Assembly: GCA_030142905.1 (NCBI GenBank)
Contig: JASJOG010000012.1
Coordinates: forward strand, 3,233,501-3,297,500
DNA from: Heliopora coerulea
Lineage: Eukaryota; Cnidaria; Anthozoa; Scleralcyonacea; Helioporidae
Direction of reading: 5' to 3'
DNA: 64,000 nt
The translations under genes were made by a program, and so were the position numbers. Below the pieces are notes generated by a model, which was not told the origin of the DNA, made no database searches, and was given only the letters and a program-made list of their open reading frames with translations. Position 1 is the first letter of the stretch. The number at the start of each line of letters is the position of its first letter. Below are positions 26,901-37,919 of this stretch, one piece after another.

Positions 26901-27003
26901 ACAATTATTCGTCTCAGGCTCCGTGAATATTATTGAATAATCCCTCCAACTTTGTCTTGGAGATTATTCAAGAATAGTCACTGAGCCTGACGCAAATAAT
27001 TGT
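26901..27003. mobile_element. Foldback (MITE-like) element
   Basis: The ends pair over about 40 bases: ACAATTATTCG...CAGGCTCCGTGA against TCACTGAGCCTGACG...AATAATTGT. An inner GATTATTCAA/TTGAATAATC stem follows. There is no coding capacity. Confidence 0.7.
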
Positions 27004-27221
27004 TAAATAGTAAGTAAACAAAGTATTAAGTGAGTAAAGCAACAAAGTCGAATTAATGCACAAGATAGAACACAGAGATATATTCTAAAATTATTTAATA
27101 TTTTTTGCTTATCATTGACTCAGAAATCGATAGGACAACTGGCTATGTTACAAAACGCGCCTTAACGTGCGTCAAAGATCATCGAAAAACATTCTAAACA
27201 GTCATATATACATATATATAT

Positions 27222-27747
27222 GAAGTGCCTGAAGTACCAATGATTAACTTTAGAAGACCGAAGAACTTAAAGGATAATTTAGTTAGGGCAAAGATACAAC
27301 CATTGGAAGAAAAAGTGAAAGGTATGTTTTGTTGTGGAAAGGCCAGGTGTAAAGTTTGTGATGTGGTTGAAACCGGTTCGACTTTTGTTGGCAGTGTTGA
27401 GAAACGGTCTTTCCATATCAATCATGCCTTTGATTGCGATTCATGCGGGGTGATTTATCTTATAACTTGTAAGAAGTGTGGGAAACAATATGTGGGAAGG
27501 ACTATCACGTCATTTAGAATGCGGTTTAATAACCGCAGAAGTACATTAAACAGGTATGGGAAGGGACAGAGGGGTATTTGTGGGGAGCATTTGTACACTC
27601 ACTTTTGGGAAGATGGTCATTTGGGTTTGAATAGTGTGATTGTGTAAATAATTGATGTAACTGATGTGAGGGATCCGACGTATAAGGAGGCTTTCTGGAT
27701 TGAAAAATTAAAGTGCTATACACCGCTGGGACTAAATGTGGACTGAG
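27222..27747 (+). pseudogene. Penelope-like element C-terminus: Cys-rich linker and GIY-YIG endonuclease remnant
   Basis: The frame reads R-R-P-K-N-L-K-D-N-L-V-R-A, then a Cys-rich linker (C-C-G-K-A-R-C-K-V-C), then V-I-Y-L-I-T-C-K-K-C-G-K-Q-Y-V-G-R-T, which is the GIY-YIG core form found in Penelope-like elements (family knowledge). A TAA at 27645-27647 interrupts it. Reading on, the frame ends with K-L-K-C-Y-T-P-L-G-L-N and a TGA at 27745-27747. No upstream ATG or reverse transcriptase is present, so it is a dead fragment. Confidence 0.85.
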
Positions 27748-27809
27748 TTATGCAAATCTTTTCGGGCAAGAAACTATAAAGGAACTCTGTCTTGGACTGT
27801 GATTAGTAT

Positions 27810-27856
27810 CTGAAGAAGGGGCTGTGCCCCGAAACGTTATTTTTAATAATTTTTTT
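27810..27856 (+). ncRNA. Hammerhead ribozyme-like motif
   Basis: CTGAAGA (fits CUGANGA) is followed by a GGGGC-TGT-GCCCC hairpin and GAAACG. A weak GTTATT/AATAAT helix then follows as a possible stem III. Hammerhead ribozymes are known in Penelope-like elements (established knowledge). Activity is not shown and stem I is not resolved. Confidence 0.4.
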
Positions 27857-28257
27857 TTTTGTGGTTATATGTTTAATTTGAACTTTATGGGGAAACGGCG
27901 CTACCAAATCGAGTTCACCAACAATAATATTCAACTAAAACTCTTAGAAATCTTTCATAAAATCTACGTTTCGGGGCACTGTCTCTTTGTTAAGATACAA
28001 ACGTTGTAATGTTTATATGTCCCTATATATACTGTTCGTACAAATTAAAGATTAAAATCATAAACTAATTACAATAACTTACAAAAAGTCTCTACTGTTA
28101 AGTCCCAGCGGAATAAATTAATTTAGTTTATACGCCCAAAACCTCTCCCTTCTTCTAGGATCTTTCACATCGGTTTTATCAATTATTATAACACTTAAAT
28201 CTTTCATACCGTTATGATCAGATGGGAAAAAATGCGCATGTAGATGTTCGCTCGGGA

Positions 28258-28437
<180 letters not shown>

Positions 28438-28439
28438 CA

Positions 28440-28620
28440 TAACAGTGTCGTGTCTTTATATGTAATAAAGACACATATCACTTTATATGTGAAGAAGAGG
28501 TTAATTTTTTCGGCTTAAACATATATATATATGATGTTTTATACCCATGTTCTCAAGCTATTCTACTCAGAAAAACTAAAGCGCTCCTGCTCGTTTTGTA
28601 CGTATAGATATGTCGCTATA
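28440..28620 (+). repeat. Dispersed repeat family X, copy 1 (partial)
   Basis: It shares GTCGTGTCTTTATATGT, then GACACAT, TATGTGAAGAAG and TTAATTTTTTCGG with 57521-57770 and 60088-60335. No coding content. The family is unnamed here. Confidence 0.7.
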
Positions 28621-28647
28621 TAGAATATGTAGAACTTAAAACATTAA

Positions 28648-29140
28648 ATTTCAGGATCATCCTCAGGGTATTATGAAACGAAAACTTCACAATTAGCCTA
28701 CACTGCCTAAGTCAACTGAAAATTGATGACTCGAGCGGGATACTAATAAACAACTTCGGGATACCGGTCCGCCGCTCTACCAGTGGATTCGATAGCTCAC
28801 CAGGTAGAGCGGCGGACCGGTATCCCGAAAGCGCGAGTTGAAATCCGGCTTGAGTCAACTTTTTCAGTTGACTTCGGCAGTGTAGGTTAATTGTAAAGTT
28901 TTTGTTTCATAATACCATGAGGATGATTCTGAAACAGAATTGAAATACTGCACATCCATCCTCATGGATAGCATTAAATTGTCGAGAGAATATCTTGTGC
29001 ATTTAAATTGGATAAAACTCGCCTCCAATCCCGGTGGACTCGATAGCTCAACAGGTAGAGCGGCGGACGGGTATCCCGACGGTGCACGTTCAAATTCCGC
29101 TCGAGCCAGCTTTTTTAGTTGACTTGGACAGTGTAGGTTA
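28648..29140. mobile_element. tRNA-derived SINE copies, one minus and two plus
   Basis: The tRNA-like head reads GACTCGATAGCTCA...GGTAGAGCGG with a box B-like GTTCAAAT/TTCGAAT and a 7-base acceptor match GACTCGA/TCGAGTC. A minus-strand copy ends near 28780, directly abutting a plus copy (28781-28935). A second plus copy follows (28936-29140). The anticodon arm does not fold convincingly, so these are not working tRNA genes. The tail contains CAGTGTAGGTTAATTGT and ATCATCCTCA-type segments. Confidence 0.8.
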
Positions 29141-29926
29141 ATTGTAAACTTTTCGTTTTTAAAACATTAAAAATGTTAAAAATATTTAATTACCTGAGGC
29201 TTTCGACTATATAGTCAGCACCAGGATTAAAAACTGATGAAATACATCATCCAGCGTGGGCTAGAATATACTACGGCTTACGTTATTCCTAAAGGACTGA
29301 ATTTGTACGTTGAAACACCAATTTTGCGAAACAAAAAAACCTTTACCAGCTGACAACTCGAAAAAGAAAAAAAGAAGAAATTAAATAACACTGAAAAGTA
29401 GCATGTTGTAAACCGAAGACAGGAATTAATGAATAAGACGAGAAAACGATTCAGGTTACATATATTTCAACTCTGTTTCAAAGTCATCGTTAGAACAAAG
29501 TTAGTTCTGTGAATTTGAGTATGGATTGAAGATCATAAGTCGCGCAGCAACTGTTTCAAGCCACTTTTGAAAGTATTCGCGTTTGTATTCAAATTTTTAT
29601 TAACTTCCCGAGATCTATATCGATTCTATGATGTGTATTGCTGGAGGTTTTACAACAATTAAGTTACTACATTTACTGCACGAGTTTGTCATGTAGTTTT
29701 CTCACGTCAAATTACAGACAGTTGACTGCTCAATGAGAAGTATCGTCAACATTGATAACAGGAGAGAGAAGGAAAACAGTTAATTTTGATCATTTTTACT
29801 TATCTCAACCAATTGTCGTGAAACTTTTCTAATGATCGATATTCCAGAAGTAAATGAGTAAACGTGAAAGCATGGACGAGAAAAATGACAAAACAAACTC
29901 ACTTCGTCGATATTTTCGTTGACGTT
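29141..29926. repeat. 3' flank of GPCR, source of the 8862-9642 copy
   Basis: It matches 8862-9642. It begins with a TTTTTAAAACATTAAAAATGTT inverted sequence immediately after a SINE tail. No gene is seen. Confidence 0.85.
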
Positions 29927-31003
29927 TCAGTTTGCTGTAGTGACTCTGCTCAAAACGTCGATCCCTCGATTTTCACTCAGACGCGTCTTTTTAGTGGTAC
30001 AGAAAGCAGTAATCTTGGACAGAGCTTTCTTGTAACCAGCTAGAAGAGTTTTATCTCCAAAAGCGTAAATGATAGGATTTATGACACAAGTTCCAAAAAA
30101 GTACAAGGAAAGAATCCAGGAAGACTGGCGATAAGCGATTTCTTGGGGTATAACATTTAAGTGAGACAAAAGATTCCAGACGTGAATTGGTAAATTTGAC
30201 ACCCCGAAGAAAGCAACAATAACGAAGCTTACAATCACTAATTTTGTGTTTCGGTTTTGTCTTGCATCGGAAAGACGTGCATTTAAAACAGTCTGATGAC
30301 GGGAGTTTTCGTTTGAATCAAGTATATTTTGCATGAATTTTCCATGAAGATTTAGCAAATGGTATATCTTTCCATAAAGAACTACCATAAATATCAATGG
30401 CAAATAAAATCGCACATGATCTAGGCCTATGATGTATATCTTGTACACAAACCTTTCTTTCCATGAATTTACGCAAGTTCCTTCTACAATGGACCACCCA
30501 AGACAGTTGGGGATTTCAATGGCATATGCTAGAATGTAACTAAATGCTGCTAGAAAAGTTAATCTCCTTTTCTTCATCCTCCTTTGGAATGGTTTAGCAA
30601 CAATTCGGTATCGAAGGATTGCAATAAGAACCATGAAAAAGAGTTCTGCAGTGTACAGCCAATTCACAAACGTTGATCGTAACGCGCACAAAGCGTCACT
30701 TGACGTCCAACTGATACTGAACACCCGGGACAAAATCGAGACATTTAAGTTTGAGAAAAGCGCAAGGGTGAGATCACAAATTGCCAAATGAAAGACAAGG
30801 AAGTAATAGTTTGTTCTGAGACGCCGTTCACAACAAATAGTGAAAATGACCAGAGCGTTGCCCACAATCCCGGTAAACTGGATCACAGAAAAGCATATGA
30901 GTACCGAAAGAGGTTCAGAGTAAGACGACAGTTTCAGCGTTAAGCCATCACTGTAATTCTGGCTAACATTTTTCTGCAATAAGGATGCATTGTTGTTATT
31001 CAT
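29927..31003 (-). CDS. Class A GPCR with L-R-Y motif, intact, 358 aa
   Basis: Single exon; 31003 is the first in-frame ATG. The N-terminus has three sequons (N-A-S, N-V-S, N-Y-S). Landmarks: TM1 G-N-A-L-V with Asn 49, TM2 L-A-I-C-D with Asp 77, Cys 106 and Cys 177 for the TM3-loop disulfide, L-R-Y at 130-132 in place of D-R-Y, TM6 S-N-L-P (269-272; Asn in place of Trp), TM7 N-P-I-I-Y at 309-313. The third intracellular loop is basic and the 40-residue tail holds Thr/Ser and Cys. It is related to 36984-37919 and the pseudogenes at 33786 and 40684, not closely to the left-hand array. Its 3' end was copied to 8862-9873. The ligand is unknown. Confidence 0.93.
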   Translation of the reverse strand: MNNNNASLLQKNVSQNYSDGLTLKLSSYSEPLSVLICFSVIQFTGIVGNALVIFTICCERRLRTNYYFLVFHLAICDLTLALFSNLNVSILSRVFSISWTSSDALCALRSTFVNWLYTAELFFMVLIAILRYRIVAKPFQRRMKKRRLTFLAAFSYILAYAIEIPNCLGWSIVEGTCVNSWKERFVYKIYIIGLDHVRFYLPLIFMVVLYGKIYHLLNLHGKFMQNILDSNENSRHQTVLNARLSDARQNRNTKLVIVSFVIVAFFGVSNLPIHVWNLLSHLNVIPQEIAYRQSSWILSLYFFGTCVINPIIYAFGDKTLLAGYKKALSKITAFCTTKKTRLSENRGIDVLSRVTTAN

Positions 31004-32519
31004 TGTTTTGTAAGATAAATCTTCTCTACCAAAGACTGAAATTCCTCTTAAAGCTTGTAAGATCACGGACAGCTGATGAATATGTGATGTGTTTATGGGA
31101 TATTTGGAAACATATTAAAAGTTAATGAAACAGAACTATTGACAATAATCTATTTTCAGTTTTTTAATCAAAGCCAAAAGTTGTACCTCTAAACATCAAT
31201 AAATTTATTGAAACTTATAAATAATTTAAACTTTCATCTTTATAGTTTGCTTAAAATAACGTTCGATGACTCTCCGACAAAGACGATATTACTGCTGGCA
31301 ATGTCACCTATTGTGCAAGTCAATTTCCAGGATATTTCCTTTTTTATCGTTGATCTTGAAAAACGAAAGGGTCTAGTTTTATGCTCCTGAAAATTATAGA
31401 AATCATATTGTATGTAATTTATCTTGTGGTTGAGCCAATCAGACGTAAAGTTTTGAAGCTCGTAAGTGACAAAGATCATTCACTTGACAAATATTATTTG
31501 TGTGCGTGGTCGAGTACCACAAGAAAGATTATGATGACGTTTAATCGAGGTGTTATTATAATGAAAAAATACCTTGTGGGAACATGATTGGCTGAAAATC
31601 CTTCTAGTGAACAATGTGTGAAAAGTTGAAGTCCTAATCCAACAACGTCGCAATTGGTTGGTGGCAATCAATCCCTTGAGTTTAACAAGACAGAAATACG
31701 GCGATCACAGTGGAGATCACAAATGATATCCAATGAAATTCTTTATTCTTTATTAACAACAACCAAATTTTTATGACATCACGTATATTTACCTATCATG
31801 TTTTATAACCATTTCAATCAACTCTTTCCCGGCAGCATGAGACTTCGATTATTTTCCTCTGGCTAATACCAGAAGATTTTACTCATTAAGGCGAGAGCTC
31901 CCGCAGAGAAAGAGTTAAAGGAAGTTTACATACTGTATTTACAACAAACAAATTTCACCAACATAAATACCTGAAAGGTTTTCGGCAGAATTTTTCATAC
32001 CGCGTTTTCTTTTGGGTTTTTCTAAAGTTTTTTGTTTTGTTTTGTTGTTTTTGGAGAGAAAAAAACTGGGAGAAAACGAACTTTTCGAGGCTGCTTGGCG
32101 CCATTTTTTCCGACCTGCATTTTGGTTGTTATTTAACACAAAAAGGGAACGTGACCTCATTGACATTTTGCGCCAATTTTAGCAAAATAACTTCAATCTC
32201 CCGCCAGCGGAACGAGTCAAGTTCTCGCCGCCTCTCGCGACTTCGTATCTCAATTTCTCGCTTAGTGAGATAAGAAGAAGTCGACTTGTAGCAAATCTAA
32301 GTTTTCGGATGAAGTGTAATTTCGACAATCGTCTGATTTATCTGGTGTTTGCGTGTTTTGTCTGTTATGTAACATATAGCATAAACAATAAATATTATAT
32401 ATGTTTTCTTGATAAAGAATTCTCGTATACTGTTCTTAATAAGACCATGATCTATGTATAATTATTAAGTTTTCTTTAAAAGATTTTTAAAATGTTAGTG
32501 GAGTCAAAATTCGAAAAAT
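31004..32519. other. Intergenic; no gene recognised
   Basis: A hairpin repeat copy (TAATACCAGAAGATTTTACTC core) lies at about 31838-31895. A locally GC-richer stretch at 31990-32280 has no convincing reading frame. Confidence 0.5.
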
Positions 32520-32775
32520 AAGAACTACTTGAATGATAGATGAACGTTCGTCAAGCTCTATACTCAGAAAAACGATTTCTGAGCCCCAGACGGGGATTGA
32601 ACCCTGAAACTTCTGATGACCGGTGATACTCTCTAACCATAGATCTACCAAGACTCAGATAGTGATCTACGGTGCAAGTTCGACATATATGCGACCTGAG
32701 CGAAAGCCACTATATGTTAATAATGTTATTGAGGGTATATATAGTTTTGGAAATGGGGGAGCTTGGAGATATCTT
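32520..32775 (-). mobile_element. tRNA-derived SINE, second family
   Basis: On the minus strand it reads GAGTCTTGGTAGATCTATGG, then a box B-like GGGTTCAATCC, then GGGGCTCAGAAATCG. It matches 56053-56275 along its length, including flanking CTTGACGAACGTTCATCTA. Box A is degraded. Confidence 0.8.
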
Positions 32776-33785
32776 TCTTGTGCAATGAATGAATGAATTA
32801 AATGCAATCAATTAATTCCTCGTGCATGAACGTGCTTATAGTAGTAATATGACCCAAGCATATTACCATTCTACTGATTTTACTGCATGACTTTTTTGTC
32901 ATGAATTACATGCCTTGGTATTCGTCATTTAAGAATCGTTCGTTTTATTATAAAACGTTATATTAAAAGTCATTCGACTATAAGAAATCGACGCTTTCAA
33001 TCATATATTTAGCATATCGTTTCCAACAAATTATTATTTTATTAAGTTTAGGTTTGGCAAAGATTTGATTGATGAATAATTAAGTTTTCCCTGCATTTTA
33101 AAACAAATGCATTGCCATTTTTTTACTCAAAGGAATTTTTATTTTTTGCTCTTATAATGACTGAAAGTGTTTCAACTATTTAGAATTGCATCTTCGTAAA
33201 AAAGAAAAAGTTATTACCGCTTGAGATGCAATGACTGCACGCTGTTTTTGAAAAATTAATCGATAAGCTCGTCACCTTGCCGACTATATACTTAGCAAAC
33301 ATGTTTCTTGAATGCTTCGACACGTTGAGAATTTTGTCGCTAATGACAAGAAGCTTGAAACCGGAAATCTTAATTAACTAACACGTAGTGAGAAACTATT
33401 GATTAAAATAGGCTTTTCTGTTTTTTATTCTTATTTATTTTTTACATCAAATTATCCAGAAATTGCTTACAGGCTCGTAAACAGCAGGAACATAGAAAAC
33501 CAAAATTACGGAGATGTCTCTACTCATTTTGTACTGATGAAACGCTTAAACATTTCGCTCTCACAATCTAGCAGTTACCGTAATCACTTATAAAGATTCA
33601 TTTCTCAAAAAAGCTGATAAATCTTCCTCTATGATTTCAGATACAATATATTTACCAAGCTAGCGATCACCATTCCCAAGTCATCAAAAAACAATTTATT
33701 TTCTTTAATTGAACCTATACAAAAGATGTGCTTATAATTCATGTGGAGGACTTATTCCGGTATTTATTCAGAGTAAGACTCTGAA
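32776..33785. other. AT-rich intergenic; nothing recognised
   Basis: No conserved reading frame, RNA gene or clear repeat was found. Confidence 0.5.
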
Positions 33786-34794
33786 ATGATGTTTAACAAC
33801 ACATCAGTGCTACAGAATCATTATGATTTTGAAGGCGTTTCACGGTCATTTGTTTCTAAGATGACCAGATCCTTAAATTCTGGTTTAATTCAGCTTCTTG
33901 GAATTCATGGAAACGTTCTTGTTATCTTCTGCTTATGATGTGAACGGCACTTGAAAACAAACTATTACTATATCGTATTTCACATAGCTGTTTGTGACAT
34001 GGTTATCTTAATAGCTGCAACAGGTGGACACATAATTCTTCCATGGCTTAATGAAACTGCTGCGCTTAATGTAGGTTGCGACATTTTGTACTTATTGACG
34101 GACTTCCTTTCGACATGTGAGGTATACTTGATGATCGCCATCGGGTATCTGTGATAACGAGTTGTTCTCCATCTATTCATGCCCTCATTAAGCCGAGCAA
34201 AACTCACCTGTGTAGTAACATTGGCGTACCTCGCGGCATTTCTCCTGCAAACGCCCAATGCTTTTTCATTGGAAGTTTATCCTGGTCTGTGCGTTCTGAA
34301 GTGGGAGTATATGTTCATCAAATTTGGGAAAATTTATTGCATCAGCTCACACCTTCTTCAGTTTTGGCTTCCATTTGCTCTTTTATCACTTCTTTATTCG
34401 AGGATGTGCTACGAGCTTTATCTTCGTGGTTTACTGATGCATGAAATTTTAACATCAAATGATCGAAAAGACAATGAACAGCAAGAGACTATTGCGACGA
34501 ACGCACGACAAAACAGAAACACTAAACTAGTAATTGTCAGCTTCATTGTAGTGTTCTTTTTTTTTTAGCAAATTTTCCTACAATCACATCATCAGGTTTA
34601 TGATGTACTTTAGCAGTATTCAGATGCATCAATTTCAAGTGTTCTGGACAGACAAACTATATCTATTTGGCCAATGTGCAATTAATCCTGTCGTTTATGA
34701 ATTTGTTGAGAAGTTACACATTATGGATTTGAAGAGAAGTTACACACACAAACGCAGCTTAAAAAGATTTTTTAAGATTATGTGCTCCAGATGA
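33786..34794 (+). pseudogene. Class A GPCR pseudogene (L-R-H family)
   Basis: The frame from the ATG at 33786 (N-N-T-S sequon near the start) covers TM1-TM5 but carries a TGA at 33936-33938 in the first intracellular loop (F-C-L-stop-C-E-R-H). It also has two adjacent stops, TGA TAA, at 34152-34157 exactly where the relatives have the R-H of L-R-H-R. An extra base in a T run near 34558-34567 shifts TM6 and TM7 (I-N-P-V-V-Y-E-F) into another frame. Otherwise codon-by-codon alignment with 40684-42283 holds, so decay is moderate. Confidence 0.92.
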
Positions 34795-35237
34795 ATTCAT
34801 TAAAATCTACCTTAACGAACAAAGATTCGTTTTGAACTTATTTAAACAAGAAATGACGTCCCTATTAATTAAGTGACACTCGAACTTAATGTTTTGCGTG
34901 TATAAAAAATTTTTCGTGGCTTACTGACGGCATTGTTTATAAAGCGCGCCAAAATTCAGTGAGATGACCATTAATTTGGAGAAATAATACATTAAAAAAC
35001 TTCTCATCCCTCTAATGTGCACTGTTGCCAATTGGCAACTTAATAATTCTATTCTGGCTGAGGTCAACGATTTACTCGTCAAGAGTACACCTTCTGAAAA
35101 CCCGTCCAATAAAGGGTTAAATCAGGGATGCTTTCATTCCGACAAACCTTGAAAAACGATGTGGATTCGTTTAATGTTGGTTGTTAACCCATTTAAAGCC
35201 CATTTTTAACTGAGAGGTAAATAGTACTTCTATTCTA
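34795..35237. other. Intergenic; hairpin repeat
   Basis: A hairpin repeat remnant (TTCTGGCTGAGG...GATTTACTCGTCAAG) lies at about 35047-35095. No gene is seen. Confidence 0.45.
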
Positions 35238-35750
35238 TTTCAGAATCATCCTCAGGGCATTATGAAAACGATAACTTCACAATTAACCTACACTGCCCAA
35301 GTCAACTGAAAAATGTTGACTCGAGCGGGATTCGAACTGGCACCTTGGGGATACCGGTCCGCCGCTCTACCTGTTGAGCTATCGAGTCCACAGGAATTGG
35401 AGGCGAGTTTTATCCAATTTAAGTGCACGAGATATTCTCGCAACAACTTAACGCTATCCATGAGGATGGATGTACAGATGGTTGATTGTGAAGTTATCAT
35501 TTCATAATGTCCTGAGAATGATTCTGAAATAGAATTGAAACACTGCACATCCAGGCTCATGGATAGCGTTAAGCTGTCTCGAGAATATCTCGTGCACTTA
35601 AATTGGATAAAACTCGCCTCCAATCCCTGTGGACTCGATAGCTCAACAGGTAGAGCGGCGGACCGGTATCCCGACGGTGCGAGTTTAAATCCCGCTCGAG
35701 TCAACATTCTTCAGTTTACTTCGGCAGTGTAGATTAATTGTGAAGCTATC
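35238..35750. mobile_element. Inverted pair of tRNA-derived SINEs
   Basis: A minus-strand copy (about 35238-35475) faces a plus-strand copy (about 35505-35750) of the same SINE as at 28.7-29.1 kb. Each has the GACTCGATAGCTCAACAGGT head or its complement and the ATCATCCTCA...TTAATTGTGAAG body. The 139-codon frame over them is a SINE translation. Confidence 0.85.
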
Positions 35751-36021
35751 ATAGTACTTCTATTTTCCCAAGAATCATTGATCTAAAAATTTGAAAGGAT
35801 TTTTTTAGTCGTTTCTTATACTCAAGTCCTCATTGAAGAGTTAAGTTACAGTAAAGCAAACAAGAAAGTAACAGTACCCATTTCACTCAGTTTCACTTAT
35901 CATTTTGTGAAGTAACTCATTCAGTCATGTCTGTACGTTTACGATATTATTGGGATGATTGATATGTTCTTCTCAGCGCCGGATGGAGATGCCAGGCTGA
36001 AAACGAAGTCCTGTATTAAAC

Positions 36022-36266
36022 ATTATTGTCCAGCAAATAATTCTTAAGAAGGCCATATTGAGTAGAAATAGATGAAGAAGCGGATATAAATTCTTTAATC
36101 TAAAACTAACGATTTTAGGTTATTTAGGTTATGAGGTTATTCAGGTTATTCATTATTGTGAAGTGACGAAACAATAGTTTTATATTAAAGAATTTATATC
36201 CGCTTCTTGATGTAGTTGTATTCAATATGGCCTTCTTAAGAATTATTTGTTGGACAATAATTTTGA
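36022..36266. mobile_element. Foldback (MITE-like) element
   Basis: Arms of about 75 bases, left ATTATTGTCCAGCAAATAAT and right ATTATTTGTTGGACAATAAT, continue through CTTAAGAAGGCCATATTGA and GAAGCGGATATAAATTCTTT with few mismatches. A loop of about 80 bases contains GGTTATTTAGG-type repeats. No coding capacity. Confidence 0.8.
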
Positions 36267-36983
36267 TATGTCCTTATTCTTTATAATTAGATTTTTTTTA
36301 CCGATGACAAAATATTTGCTGTCGGACTTTGGCTGTCAGCAGTTGAACGTTACAGAGTTAATTCCGCCATTTTGAAAAATATGATTACTACTCACTACGT
36401 ATACTCTAATTCTATAACAGTCCAAAAAGAACTCGGGCTTAGATATTGTTCAAGGACATTAAAATAAAGATTTGACTGAAATGATCTTTCTTTTTGATCG
36501 AATGGAAATACAGTGTATTATTTACAAACTCGTCTGCACGAATGGCAAACAGTTGAGAAACGTTTGCAAATATTCTTCAGAAGGGATTGTAATAAGTGAC
36601 TAGAAAACATCAGTTATTAAATTCTTTGTAATAATTCTTTGGCCTTGGTGACAGACAATATTTCGTTGTCGGTATGTAACTTTCTTAAGGAATGACGCAA
36701 CTTTTCACCTCGTTCATTGAAACTCTTGAAGGTTTTCATTATTTTATTCTTTTCTAGTCTGTAAGAGACCGCATGATTGTCTTTTATATTATGATTTTCG
36801 TCAGGAAAAATAATTCAGTGAAGAAACAAATATTGCAAATATCTCCAGGTAAATATGAGAGTTTGATAATCATCTTCGAAACAAGAAGGAACATTAATAA
36901 ATGTCTGTATAATGTGCAAAAAATTTTAATTAAACTACGTATATGAAATAGTCGAGGTCAATAGCAAAGTCCAGACTGACAAA
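36267..36983. other. 5' flank of GPCR; nothing recognised
   Basis: AT-rich upstream DNA of the 36984 gene. No TATA box or 5' exon can be assigned with confidence. Confidence 0.45.
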
Positions 36984-37919
36984 ATGGATACGAACATTAC
37001 CACGTCAATCCCACTTGTTTCTTCAACAGTCAAGGCCGTCATTTATTTGATGGTTCAGTCCTTAGGAGTTCTTGGAAACGCTCTTGTAATTTTTGTTATA
37101 GCCAGAGAACGACGCTTGAAGTCCAACTATTACTACCTGGTGCTCAATCTCGCCGTTTGTGACTTGGTTTTGTTGATATCACTGACCATTAAATATGCAA
37201 TATTTCCTTGGTTCGCTGACGACAATACTTCATCATTAAACGCCGATTGTAAATTCGTGCAACCATTAAAGCAGTATGTTTACAATTGCGAGGTATACCT
37301 TATGGTGGCCATCGGAGCTCTTCGACACCGAGCAATTGTTCATCCTTTCAAACAACCTCTAACGAGAACCCAGGTCAAAGGAATTTTGATTGTGGGGCAC
37401 GTGGCAGCATTTCTGCTACAAGCGCCTTATACTTTTTCCTATGAAAGTCAAAAAGGGAAAACCGAATGCACGATTGCCTGGAAAGAACGATTTCCTGCTC
37501 TCTTCAAAGCATACGACCTAATCCAAATTTTTCTCAGGTTTGTAATCCCAATCCTCGTTCTGATATTTGTTTACATGAAGATGTCACGCGCACTTCTTCT
37601 TCACCATCGACTTATGATCAGTACAATAGACAATCAGAAAGTAGTTAACGCACGCCTTGCCAACGCTAAACAGATAAGGAATACAAAAGCAACGATCATC
37701 GGTGTTCTTGTTGTTGCTCTTTTCTGTGTTGGAAAAATCCCACCTTACATTATTCAAGAGTTGAATACTTACGGAATTCACGTACACTCAATCCACTCAT
37801 TTTGGACCATTTTGTGGTGGGTTGTTTGTACCAGTACAGTAAATCCACTCATTTATGGATTTGCTGATCAAACACTTCGTATGGCTTTTATGCGCACTGT
37901 GAAAGGTGTTGTTAATTGA
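36984..37919 (+). CDS. Class A GPCR with L-R-H motif, intact, 311 aa
   Basis: Single exon from the first ATG, with an N-I-T sequon at residue 4. Landmarks: TM1 G-N-A-L-V (Asn 32), TM2 L-A-V-C-D (Asp 60), Cys 89 and Cys 162, L-R-H-R-A-I-V-H-P at 113-121 in place of D-R-Y-x-A-I-V-H-P, TM6 G-K-I-P (250-253; Lys where Trp is usual), TM7 N-P-L-I-Y at 287-291 followed by G-F-A-D. The C-terminal tail is only about 20 residues. It is intact throughout and the closest intact relative of the gene at 29927. The ligand is unknown. Confidence 0.93.
   Translation: MDTNITTSIPLVSSTVKAVIYLMVQSLGVLGNALVIFVIARERRLKSNYYYLVLNLAVCDLVLLISLTIKYAIFPWFADDNTSSLNADCKFVQPLKQYVYNCEVYLMVAIGALRHRAIVHPFKQPLTRTQVKGILIVGHVAAFLLQAPYTFSYESQKGKTECTIAWKERFPALFKAYDLIQIFLRFVIPILVLIFVYMKMSRALLLHHRLMISTIDNQKVVNARLANAKQIRNTKATIIGVLVVALFCVGKIPPYIIQELNTYGIHVHSIHSFWTILWWVVCTSTVNPLIYGFADQTLRMAFMRTVKGVVN

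Larger units (their letters stand above)
27190..27990 (+). mobile_element. Penelope-like retroelement, 5'-truncated 3' end
   Basis: It includes the degenerate 3' end of a Penelope-like reading frame, its 3' region with a hammerhead-like motif at 27810-27856, and an inverted GTGCCCCGAAACGT pair (27824-27837 and 27966-27979). The 5' side borders a TA-rich tract. Reverse transcriptase is not present. Confidence 0.7.

Noticed and set aside
28940..29122. Short frame with S-S-T-G-R-A-A-D (also 35288-35732)
   Set aside because: Translation of a tRNA-derived SINE, present in every copy on both strands.
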